NCBI RefSeq assembly: GCF_018812025.1
Contig: NC_063052.1
Span: 21,459,414 to 21,523,413, forward strand
Direction of reading: 5' to 3'
DNA: 64,000 nt
DNA from: Megalobrama amblycephala
Taxonomy: Eukaryota; Chordata; Actinopteri; Cypriniformes; Xenocyprididae
The first letter of the stretch is position 1; every line of letters starts with the position of its first letter. The position numbers and the translations under genes are program-made. A model generated the notes under the pieces. That model was not told where the DNA came from. It worked only from the letters and a program-made list of their open reading frames with translations, and did no database searches. This document shows, in pieces, positions 12,101-20,432 of the stretch.

Positions 12101-15100
12101 TTACAACACAGTGGACTCTGTCAGTTCTTTCACAATTCCAGTAACCAGTGCCACAGAACTCACATCCAGCAGCAATATCGATGTGAATGGTCACTGGTCC
12201 TTCCATGTTGATGACTCACCAAACTGTGCGTCTCAATAATCATCTTATTGTTTGCAATAAAAGCCATTGTAACAGGAAACTTACTTTACCTGTACTATTT
12301 TTAGTGTATGTTTTTCTAGCAGAACTAAAGAAAACTAAAGCAGAAATTCATTCTCAGATTTCTCTTTCATAGTGCCAGCTCATTTCTTGCCTTTCGGAAA
12401 TGGAGAAATAGTAAACCGTATATCTGATGTTAGAAGCTCGGAAGCCATTGCTTTGCAGCAGGCTTTCAAATACTTTGAACACACATACAATCAGATCTTT
12501 GTAAGCATTTTTTTGTTGTTGTTCAAAGATATCTGTGAGAATTCTTTATTTTTGAAGAAAGACTTTGTGAAATTCAAATTACTTTTAATGGGTTTTAAGA
12601 GGATAAGTCTTGGTTAGTCAAATATATGTCCTTTTTAATTTTTTAATTATTTTAGGTAAACAACAATGGCCATCTAACATTTTCAGAGCCACTGTCCACC
12701 TACACCCCCCTTGTGAATTCTGGAAGAGACATTGTTGCTCCTCTTTGGACTCACCTTGACAATAGACATGGAGGAACTATCTCCTATGGAGAGGATACAA
12801 GCAGTGCTATATTGGCACAAGTCTCTGCAATTATTAATCAAAACTTCCCTAACCTTCCTCTTCCTTTTAACACTACATCAGCATTTGTGGCTACCTGGGA
12901 CAGTGTGCCATACTCCTCTGGTGAAGGGGTAAGACCTCATTTTTGATTGACCATACTCTATCAATATTGATTATGGAGTGCTGTGTATTTTTCTTTGACA
13001 TTTTCTGAATGCTGTCTATTGGTGTTTTGAAGGTGGTTACTTTTCAAGTTGTTTTAGTGTCCAATGTTGACCACTCCTTCATCATGTTCAACTATGGAAA
13101 CATTGCAGAGACAAGACAACATTGGCTAGTAAGACTGAAAGTGTTGTTGCATCTTAAAAGAGATTCAGCTTGCAAACTGCCAACTTGCATGCCTTTTTTA
13201 AAATTCAGGCTCACTACGACACAGTGGACTCTGCACACTCATCTTCTATTTCCTTATTGACCGCTTCCGAATTGTCATCCAACAGTAATGTCAATGTGAA
13301 TGGTCGCTGGATTTTTCATGTTTACGATGGTAATGTAATTTTTCTTTAATTTTGTATCTGTATAGTCGCATAGTATTTATTTTCCATGTTCATTTCATGT
13401 TGATAATGGAAATTAAAACAGATTACAGAGGGCATAAATACACAGAAGACACAGGTGATCATAAATGATGTTTTAATGTTTTAACAAAATTCGGGAGGAG
13501 CAACGTTCAAATAATCTGACTAATCATCACGTCACTTCAGCCAGCTGTTAGCAATCAGTAATCAACATATCTACCCAATCAGCTTTAGTGAAAGCATATA
13601 TATATAGACACAGTCGACTCACCCATATTTTTTGACAGTTTTACAGCATCCCTCCACCACCCCGTCTCCTCACACTTGCCTGGTTACTTTCCTAACCAGA
13701 ATACAGGGGGAGTACTCTGGGTTCGGGTCAAATACTGAGCTCGGAGCCCTCTCCTCGGACAGCACACCAAATACGCATACTACTACGCATACTATTTACT
13801 ATCTGATTATTTGTGAGTGTGAACTCCTGAATGAGTATCCAAGGAAATAAACTAGCAATGAGAACAAAAGAACAGGAAGCATATGGACTAATAAAATCAC
13901 AAAGACACACTGTAATACACACATCCCATGTAATGCTTTGTATGTTAAAATTAGAATTTTAAAATAATTTCTAGCATGAATGCAAAGTGCAACTGTGAGA
14001 ACACTGGTGTAATGTGTTTGCACGGAGAAGTGTTTGTGTTAGGAAGAGGATGGCAATAAGGCTTGGTGACATTGTTAACCTTCCTAAAGTCTGTACAAAA
14101 ATGGTCCGTTCCATGAGACTTAATAGCAAGAAGACAGGGTGAACTCAGCAAAAAGTCCGGCAATATTTCTGAGATGATATAAGGCGATTGTTGAGATATT
14201 TTTTATGTGAATCAAATGCTAACTGAGGATCAAAGGTGACACCAAGATTTCATACCACTGATGTGGGAAGTACTATATTTAATCAACCCTCCGAGTAGCC
14301 ACCATTGTACCAATCAGCATAAGCGCAGTTCAGTTTCAGGAAATTATGCTGCATCCAAATTTTAATTTCTTCTAGACACTCATTTAAAACCGCTAACGTA
14401 CAGTTGACATCAGGGCTAGTAGTGATTTAAATTTGAGTATCATCAATATAGCAATAATACCCAAGGCCATACTTTTTTAATAATCAGCCCAAGTGGAAGC
14501 ATATAAATGCTAAATAGAGTGTGGCCCAACACTGAACCCTGAAAAAATCCCTTTCGAATTGGCATGGTATCAGATTTATGATTTCCCAGACTAACAACCA
14601 GGACACGATTAATTAAAGGATTAGTTCACCCAAAAATGACAATTCTGTCATTAATTACTCACCCTTATGTTGTTCCACACCCGTAAGTCCTTTGTTCATC
14701 TTTGGAACACAAATTAAGATTGGACATAAACATGATCGGGTGTAATAAATGCTAGTACTAAAATGCTTCTCAAAGTTGCAGTTTGGTTGGTTGCAGCTGA
14801 AATTTTTTAAGTAGTCAAAATATGTTGACCATCATTTTCCCTATCTTTTTATGTAGTTTGTGATATGTTAGGCTGCACTGGAAATGAAGTTTGCAGTTTT
14901 AGAAAAGTCTATGGCTGTAGTTGCTTGGAAGGACAAAGACCTAATCCTGAAACCTTTGGTAGGTGTTACAACATTTGCTGTAGTAGATATACTACACTGC
15001 AAATAATCTGAATCAACTGCATGGTAAGATAGGATAATATGAGTGATACAACAAGTGACATTGGATCTCTTTTCTGCTTAGATGCCATGGAGGTCTGTTA

Positions 15101-18024
15101 CAGCAGCACTGGCATCATGTCTCTGTCCCGTTGTCAGCTCTTTGAATCAGATTTTCCACTTGAGGTCCTGCATCTAAATGATCCCAACTGCACAGGGACT
15201 CCTCAAAATGGCAGGGTTCTGTTTCATTTTGACAATGAAGGCCACGTATGTGGTACCACTCTATCGGTAATACTTGGTTCATTACCTTTTTCTCACAAGT
15301 GCTACTATTAATGATGTATTTTAATCTATAAATATCTTTGACAATTAGTAAACTGACTTGAAATTGATATTTGTTAATGTCTTCACAGAATAATGACACT
15401 CACTTCATCTACCAAAACTCCATTCAATCTAACTTGCCATTGGGTCTTATTTCAAGAGAGAGGTGGATGAACATTGCATTTTCTTGTGCATACCCTCTGA
15501 TCCAGACCCTCTCTATGCCCATGGACATTAAAGCTGAACAGAGGCCCACCAGAAATAATTTTTGAGTATGGACATCATTTTATATGTAGGTATGTCCATG
15601 TAAGCTGTTTTTTTTTTTTTTGTTTGTTTGTTTGTTTGTTTTTTCTTGTACTTTATTGGTGTAATATTTCATCAAGGTATTTGTACTTTAATCAGTACAC
15701 TAAATCAGGTATTTAAACTGGAACCCCAGTTCTTTGAGAAGGGGAATGAGACACTGCATCATAGAGTTGATGCTATGGGAATGCTCCTCATGAGCTACAT
15801 GTGCTACACGCCAATCTTGACTGGTTATTGCAGTCAGGTGAAGTCACAGGCGCATCCTGACATGCTCCCTCACTCAGATCCATTAATAGTCAAGTCAAGT
15901 CAAGTCAAATTTATTTATATAGCGCTTTTACAATTGGTAATTGTTTCAAAGCAGCTTTACATATTAGAAGCACAGAAAAAAGGGATGTGGTTAAAAATAA
16001 GCTGTACAAACAAGCGTGGTAATATGTAACATATACAAGATGGTGCTACATTAAGCCAATGTCGGCTGACTCCCAGGGGTGGAAAAAACCCCCTAGGAGA
16101 AAAACCCAGCGTGCTAACACTGGGAAAAAAGTCCTAGGAGGGAAAAAACCCCTTGGAAGATATATATAATATATGTAAATGGATATGGAGATCAAAATCT
16201 AAATTATACATTTTTATTATAGAGATTAAAAATAGATTATATATAAATATATGTAAGCGGATACGGGGATTAAAAATCTGAATTATAGATGCAGCCAGAA
16301 CTGGATCTGTAGGCCCATTGTCTCCTGGGCTACGTTGTAGTCAGGTCCAGACACAGGTTCTCCATCTGATCTGGATACGGCCTGGATCCAGCACCCGGAA
16401 AACCTCAGGATAAGCAGAGAGACAGATATTAGCGTAGATGCCATTCTTATTCTGATGTACAGGTATATCTAGTGTTATAGGAAATGTTCTCGGTTCCGGC
16501 CGACCTAATTATTGCAGCGTAACAATCCTTTAACGGATTTGAAAAATGTTAATGTATTGATAATGTGTTATGTGTATGCAAGAGCAAAGAGATGTGTTTT
16601 TAGTCTAGATTTAAACTGACAGAGTGTGTCTGCTTCCCGAACAATGCTAGGAAGATTGTTCCAGAGTTTAGGTGCTAAATAGGAAAAGGATCTGCCGCCT
16701 TCAGTTGATTTTGATATTCTGGGTATTATCAACTGGCCTGAATTCTGAGATCGCAGTAAACGTGAAGGACTATAATGCATTAAGAGCTCACTTAGGTACT
16801 GGGGAGCTAAACCATTTAGAGCTTTATAAGTAAGTAGCAAGATTTTAAAATCTATACGATGTTTAATAGGGAGCCAATGTAATGTTAATAGGTTGGCTTG
16901 ATACGCCTGCAACACCGACATGGTGTGCAGAGCTCTGCTGGCCTGACCTGCCATCACATACGCCTTGTCAATGAGCCTAGATGCCATCTGGCATGGCTCC
17001 GATGGCAAGGTAGGAGCCTACCACTAGGTCGCCACACCAAGAATGAGATATCTCACAAGCAAATCTTCGAACTGGGGCATCCCCACATAGCCATGTTGAG
17101 TAAGGCCCTTTAAATTAGCATAGCTGTTCACTACATGGGTGTAAACACGAGGCGAGAATGGATTATCCCACAAACTCATTATGGAGACAGGGAGGAAGGG
17201 AAGGTACACCAGACGCCTGGCTCCCATCCCTCTTGAAAAGTTTTTCTTTCTAGGCACCCTTACATATACCCTGTCAGTGCACCTGTGATGTCACCTGACT
17301 GTGGTAGCCAATAAATATTGCCGTGTTGCACACGTGCTTCAGATACTGGCTCATGATGGGCGTCATCTCCATGACATGGTGTTGAAAGGAAAGGAAATTT
17401 TGAAAGGAAATTGAGGTATTATTTTGATACTTTTCAATAAAAGTAAACATAAAATAAGAACAATTTGATCATTTTCATGATTTCATAAAGCTCCAATAAT
17501 GTTGCTGGTAACAGAGGGCAGTAATAAGAATACATTTCTTAATATGGTCGATTCTAAATGTTTATATTGATAACCAAATCAGTTAGGAACCAGAATCATT
17601 TTGTGGAATTAAATTATTTGTGCATACTGTAATCTGTAGTGTTTGGTGCTAATTTTTCATGTCTTGGTCATGCCCACTGCTGCTTATTCCTTTCTCACAT
17701 TTTTTTCCCCATTGTGTGTATACTGAAGAAAGAGTTAATGTAACTTTTACATTGTGCCCCACAGTGTAGTAAGCATAGACCTTCCTGGCCAGGGCACATA
17801 CCAGATCCGCATGATTCCTTATCATGACACAGTTCAAGACACATGGCACAGTTTACCAGTCCATATGAGGGGGATGTGGAAGTGCAGGTGAACCAGCAGA
17901 TGTACGTGGCAGTTGAGGTGGAAGGAGTGGATAGAAGCCAGATTGCAACAATTCTGGACAACTGCTGGGCCACACCAGTTAATGATAGTGAATATCAAAT
18001 TCGCTGGAATCTGATCATTAGAGA
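3341..18024 (+). CDS. Secreted NIDO-repeat / zona pellucida domain protein (alpha-tectorin/uromodulin-like), probably a damaged gene
   Basis: Exons read by eye: 3341-3417, 3612-3632, 9629-9756, 9957-10223, 10310-10405, 11021-11150, 11233-11360, 11465-11740, 11827-11922, 12096-12225, 12373-12500, 12656-12928, 13033-13128, 13209-13329, 14857-14958, 15082-15266, 15389-about 15540, 17765-18024. Introns are GT-AG, apart from the lost donor of the 15389 exon, and phases agree from the ATG to the ZP-N exons. Domain order is signal peptide, three NIDO modules, a short Cys-rich linker, then a ZP domain. Such proteins are normally secreted or GPI-anchored and assemble into extracellular filaments. The ZP-C half, furin site and tail are not found, and the last two exons are defective, so the locus is either a pseudogene or ends early at a stop at 15563-15565. 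Confidence 0.75.
3739..3900. repeat. (TA)n microsatellite and small inverted repeat
   Basis: About 60 bp of (TA)n is followed by a segment read once on each strand: GAGGGTGTGTCTC with AGGGAGCTGATTGAGACAC, and its complement some 60 bp later. A third copy of the GGGAGCTGATTGAGACAC core is at 3957-3976. This would form a strong hairpin. Confidence 0.85.
3990..4104 (-). mobile_element. Left piece of the MITE also found at 23416-24362 (inverted)
   Basis: The stretch with GCTCCATTGCAACACC and TTTCCGCCATTTTG matches, on the opposite strand, the right end of the element at 23416-24362. The remainder of this copy continues at 5945-6726, so the intervening 1.8 kb is a later insertion. Confidence 0.6.
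4105..5951. mobile_element. Insert with four GGGTCAATTTGACCC palindromes, possibly piggyBac-like
   Basis: A palindromic 15-mer, GGGTCAATTTGACCC, occurs at 4218-4232, 4398-4412 and 4750-4764, with a one-mismatch copy at 5891-5905. Positions 4263-4412 and 4615-4764 form a diverged tandem duplication with a period near 352 bp, each unit ending in ACGTTCG..TTCG before the palindrome. The right edge reads GCGCATGAGGGTTAA, as in fish piggyBac-type ends. No matching left end was found, so the class is uncertain. No coding content. Confidence 0.5.
5945..6726 (-). mobile_element. Main part of MITE homologous (inverted) to 23416-24362
   Basis: Reverse complement matches 23416-24210 almost throughout, for example TGCGCTTCTGATTTGGCAGT and TTCACCCCATAATGGC. 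It ends in CTCTTTG, the inverse of the CAAAGAG terminus seen at 23416. Non-coding. Confidence 0.75.
6727..7800. repeat. Intronic repeat-derived DNA, no gene
   Basis: Contains phrases common to fish repeats (TGCTAACTCACTTCCGGG near 7375; TTGTCCAGCCCTAA near 7785). No exon-like open segment with paired splice sites was found. Part of the 6-kb intron of the NIDO gene. Confidence 0.4.
7801..9370. other. AT-rich intronic sequence with microsatellites
   Basis: Holds a (TTTA)n tract at about 8719-8750 and a (TA)n tract at 9116-9160. Short ORFs here lack domain-like composition. Nothing else recognised. Confidence 0.5.
9371..9450. mobile_element. End of a hAT-like MITE (TATCGGTGCATCCCTA)
   Basis: Ends with GTTATCGGTGCATCCCTAG, a terminus frequent in fish hAT-derived MITEs. 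The other end was not located. Confidence 0.4.
9629..11150 (+). CDS. NIDO domain 1 (four exons)
   Basis: Exons 9629-9756, 9957-10223, 10310-10405 and 11021-11150 encode one NIDO (nidogen-like) domain. It starts FLDFGNGDTINPLSDDG, passes NNNGLITF, APLWIDLDN and ATWYNVPY, then FQIVIVSS with FNYGNIA, and ends NVNGRWALRVDG. Its exon sizes (128, 267, 96, 130) match those of the two following repeats. NIDO domains occur in alpha-tectorin, nidogen and mucin-4. The last intron is enlarged by a repeat at 10480-10930. Confidence 0.85.
10480..10930. repeat. Intronic dispersed repeat (GC-richer than surroundings)
   Basis: A block with CTCGGCGGCCATCTTTGAAA, GCGCATGCACAGTCC and CCGCCATATTGCGCG lies inside the third intron of NIDO repeat 1 and is absent from the matching introns of repeats 2 and 3. 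It looks like an inserted MITE. A much-diverged relative may lie at 30680-30790. Confidence 0.55.
11233..12225 (+). CDS. NIDO domain 2 (four exons)
   Basis: Exons 11233-11360, 11465-11740, 11827-11922 and 12096-12225 (128, 276, 96, 130 bp). Key blocks are FLPFGYREMVNPPAEDR, NNNGHLTF, APLWTHLDN, ATWDSVPYYNGGG, INYGDIAETG and SSSNIDVNGHW. Relative to repeat 1, the second exon carries nine extra bases. It is open throughout. The close similarity of repeats 2 and 3 points to recent intragenic duplication. Confidence 0.85.
12373..13329 (+). CDS. NIDO domain 3 (four exons)
   Basis: Exons 12373-12500, 12656-12928, 13033-13128 and 13209-13329 (128, 273, 96, 121 bp). Blocks are FLPFGNGEIVNRISDVR, NNNGHLTFSEPL, APLWTHLDNRHGGT, ATWDSVPYSSGEG, FNYGNIAETRQHW and NVNVNGRWIF. 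All three NIDO units use the same phases (1-0, 0-0, 0-0, 0-1), so whole units could be duplicated without breaking the frame. Confidence 0.85.
13440..13800. repeat. Dispersed repeat of unknown class (possible LTR-like fragment)
   Basis: Contains CATATATATATAGACAC (TATA-like) and ACCCCGTCTCCTCACAC, and abuts the L2 fragment. No pair or target duplication found. Confidence 0.3.
13800..14560 (-). mobile_element. L2-like LINE fragment (reverse transcriptase core to C-terminus, decayed)
   Basis: On the minus strand it gives a QGSVLG-like block, a MLPLG block, CYIDDTQI (the RT catalytic box) near 14440-14480, KNLGVTFDPQL-like residues near 14220-14265 and FKILILTYKALHG near 13950. Several stops and frame changes interrupt it. 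It sits in the intron between NIDO 3 and the Cys-rich exon. Confidence 0.7.
14613..14735. mobile_element. Left half of a TTAA-flanked MITE (AGGATTAGTTCACCC)
   Basis: TTAA at 14613-14616 precedes AGGATTAGTTCACCCAAAAA, the terminus of the same family as 62433-63126. Only the left arm is present. Confidence 0.65.
14857..14958 (+). CDS. Cys-rich (EGF-like) linker exon
   Basis: 102-bp phase 1-1 exon encoding VCDMLGCTGNEVCS, then a GCSCLEGQRPNPETF ending. This short Cys-rich module commonly precedes the ZP domain in fish tectorin/uromodulin-like proteins. Acceptor TTATGTAG and donor GTAGGT are intact. Confidence 0.75.
15082..15540 (+). CDS. ZP-N domain exons; second one lacks a donor
   Basis: Exon 15082-15266 encodes a Cys-containing ZP-N start, with LHLNDPNC and FHFDNEGHVCGTTL. 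Exon 15389 onward encodes NNDTHFIYQNSIQ, SRERWMNIAFSCAYPLIQTL and MPMDIKA. Where a donor is expected the sequence reads GAACAGAGGCC with no GT, and the frame runs to a TGA at 15563-15565. The first usable GT (15566) lies just past that stop. So the message either stops here or is misspliced. Confidence 0.7.
15713..17400 (-). mobile_element. DIRS-like element remnant with an L2 tail inside
   Basis: Left end 15715-15890 and right end about 17280-17400 are inverted relative to each other (CAGTCAGGTGAAGTCACAGG on plus; CAGTCAGGTGACATCACAGG on minus), as expected for DIRS inverted terminal repeats. Minus-strand 16888-17257 encodes residues recognisable from fish DIRS ORF1 (GQASRALHTMSVLQAYQANLL, split here as GQASRALHTM and SVLQAYQ). 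The middle is replaced by an L2-like 3' end. It fills the intron before the last ZP exon. Confidence 0.6.
15893..16888 (-). mobile_element. L2-like LINE 3' end with GTCAA-repeat tail
   Basis: Minus-strand reading gives the LINE C-terminal block LHWLPIKHRIDFKILLLTYK and, further on, KSTEGGRSFSYLAPKLWN and FKSRLKTHLF to a stop at 16568. A non-coding tail follows, ending in AAAAGCGCTATATAAATAAA and three TTGAC repeats at 15893-15907. Tandem short-repeat tails are typical of the L2 group. The copy is 5' truncated. Confidence 0.75.
17401..17764. other. AT-rich intron sequence, nothing recognised
   Basis: Ends in a pyrimidine-rich acceptor (CCCCACAG) for the next ZP exon. No repeat family identified. 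Confidence 0.4.
17765..18024 (+). pseudogene. ZP-domain exon with a one-base frame break
   Basis: The exon starts after CCCACAG and reads VVSIDLPGQGTYQIRMIPYHD in one frame. From about 17845 the homologous continuation (FTSPYEGDVEVQVNQ, then TILDNCWATPVNDSEYQIRW) lies in another frame. The switch lies between roughly 17820 and 17845. It ends at a normal donor (AGA|GTGAGT). No ZP-C exon follows within the next 2 kb. A sequencing indel could explain the shift alone, but not together with the lost donor of the preceding exon. Confidence 0.7.
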
Positions 18025-20090
18025 GTGAGTAACTGACTTTATGTTTTCATGGTTAACTGAATACATTTATTGCTATCACAAACAGGGAAAACTGTAAAAA
18101 AAAAAAAAAAAAAACTGAGAAGTGGGTTGTAAGTACTGTAGTGATTTTTACTCCATTCATCAGTGACGCAGTGATTTTTGATCACATGTCACGTAAGGTG
18201 TGGTTATGAGTGTATCAGATGACCCCTTCCCCCTTTTGTAATACGGGGCACCAGTTAAGAATACTATCTTAACAATTTAAGAACACTCCAAAAGAGCTGT
18301 TCAATAATTCAGAATTAATATAAAATGGAGGAAGTCAGTCAGCTGATTTATCTGAAGGATTTGTGAGAGTCGGGTCAACTAGTAGAGTCTTTGATCATCA
18401 ACACAAGGAAGACAGTTATAATAAAATCAATGACATTTATTAACAATAGACATGCAAGAATAAATACCACAACGATTAATAATGAAATAATGAATATGCA
18501 CTTCTATACTGAATTAAATCAAAGAAACAAATAAATGAAGTGAACACAGAATGTATAAATGCAATGCTGTTGAACTGAGTGTAGGATGGAAGAGAATCGT
18601 ATGGGAATGCTTCTTATGGAAGCCACCTAATGGCTCTGGTAAAATGGTGATAAATAATTGCTTATTTATCATTCAACAAATAATATCCCTATTATTTGTA
18701 ACAAGCTGACCTCAAGTAACTTATCTAAACAGGTTAGGAAAAATATGCTGCATGTATAAACTAATGCCAAGGTCTTTAGAAAAGAGGTTTGGTAAGTTTA
18801 TATTTACGGTCCACACAGTCGGTGATCAATCCGGTAGCAGAGACGTCTTCCACTGAGGATGCAGGCTGCGTGCAGTGGGAGGGTGCAGAGTTGCGGTCCA
18901 GTAGTCGTGCCACGCTGGGCTGGAGGATGCTGAACTTCGGTTGCGCCAAGAGGGTCCTTTAGGATGGACTGGGCAGCTGGGTCAGATGAATCTTCACAGG
19001 TTCCTTTGCAGACTGGCTGCATTGCTGAGGGGCCGTGTGGTACTGGCAACGTCTGCTGATGCAGAGGTCCTTTGTGGACTGGGCTGTGCTGCTGTAGGAG
19101 CTGTAAGGGTCAGATGAAGTCCCTCAATGCTGGGGCCTTTTTTGCAGCTAGAGTGCAGCTGGAAGCAATGTAAAAGGTTTTGCTAGCGAAAGCTTCACCT
19201 TAACCGTCTTGTAGTCTCTTTCCTCGTCAGGTCAGAAACTCAGGACATGGAGTGTCTGTTAATGTCGAGCTGGAAATGCAGAACAAGGGTGTGTCTACCC
19301 GGGGGACATATTTATCCCTTTCTGACGAGGAAGAGATTGAAATGTGGCGCCTTGCCGATCCTGGAGTGTGATTGGCCACTGTTATCTGAGGCAGCCTAGT
19401 GTTGCCCACCCTGGTGTGGAACTCATTTGCATAGCATAAAGTACAGTGTTAAAATAGTGTCTTTAACATTTTACCCATGCATTATGTCTTTACCAAACCT
19501 CTTTCAAATTATTAAAGGCATCGTAGGGAACAGATAGACACCAAACATACTATGAAATGGTTAAATCATCGTCTATGCATTTGTTTATTTGTTAACAGGT
19601 CTGTCCCATGACCTGCTGTTTTAACAGTCAGTAACCATTAACATAAACTGTGCTTTGCATGAAGATGGAGTGGATGTGATGCAGTTTAGATAAAATTAAG
19701 GCCTCCAAACATAAGTATGAATAGATTTAGATAGATATCTGTGGCCTCTCTTTATTTCAGTCACTGCTGCTCCAACCAGGAGGTCCTGAAGGAATTTTTA
19801 TGGCAGTCCTTGCCTAAACCTTAGGAATGAGTTTGGTGGTTAGAGTCAATGTGTCGTCCAATGAGAAGTCCTCTCCTTGGTTTTGGTAGGTGCAGAAGGT
19901 CCCTCTTCCTGCTCTGGAAGAGGTGTTTGGTAGTTGTCCTAACATCTTATCTGATGTTGCTGAACATTTGTTTATGTTCATCACCAAAGATCCAATCACA
20001 GTGTGGCACATCTTCTTACACACCAGCAGTTAGAGAGGGGCCCTGTCGTAAACTGGTCCCTGGAATGCCATCTTGACTCTTGTTCACAAC
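18025..20090. repeat. Gene-free stretch with unclassified repeats
   Basis: A (A)19 tract lies at about 18096-18114. Positions 18774-19518 are bounded by inverted termini (AAAGAGGTTTGGTAA type at left, TTACCAAACCTCTTT at right), suggesting a 745-bp non-autonomous element. No ZP exon or other coding exon was seen. Confidence 0.4.
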
Positions 20091-20093
20091 AGT

Positions 20094-20130
20094 ACACTGC
20101 CCTCCAAAAGTTTGGAAACACCCTAGAAAA
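20094..20130. mobile_element. Left terminus of a Tc1-like element
   Basis: ACACTGCCCTCCAAAAGTTT is a Tc1-type fish terminus. It breaks off at the palindrome beginning at 20138, so a later insertion truncated or interrupted it. Confidence 0.4.
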
Positions 20131-20137
20131 CGTCCCA

Positions 20138-20432
20138 GGTTACGTATGTAACCATAGTTCCCTGAGAACAGGGAACGAGACTCTGCGTTTCTATGCCATG
20201 CTTGGGGCTGCCTGCGGAACAGTCCCTCAAAGACGATGAATACTGACTGCTTCCATAGGTGCGCCTTTATACTTCCGGGTCGCGCCATGTGACTGTCGCC
20301 GTCCAATAGGATTGGAGTCTTTGGTAGTGAGGTTTCGAAACACCGGATCACGTGGACGTTCCCCCATTACGTCATCGAACGCAGAGTCTCGTTCCCTGTT
20401 CTCAGGGAACTATGGTTACATACGTAACCTGA
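20138..20432. mobile_element. 295-bp palindrome, DIRS-type inverted terminal repeat
   Basis: CAGGTTACGTATGTAACC followed by AGTTCCCTGAGAACAGGGAA at the left is repeated inverted at the right end (TTCCCTGTTCTCAGGGAACT, then GGTTACATACGTAACCTG). The arms span about 75 bp; the centre contains CCGGGTCGCGCC. Such termini flank DIRS-like elements of cyprinid genomes; the class is inferred. Confidence 0.6.

Noticed and set aside
19730..19830. Extra exon of the ZP gene after TTTATTTCAG
   Set aside because: The acceptor is good but the following frame has no ZP-C cysteines or motif.
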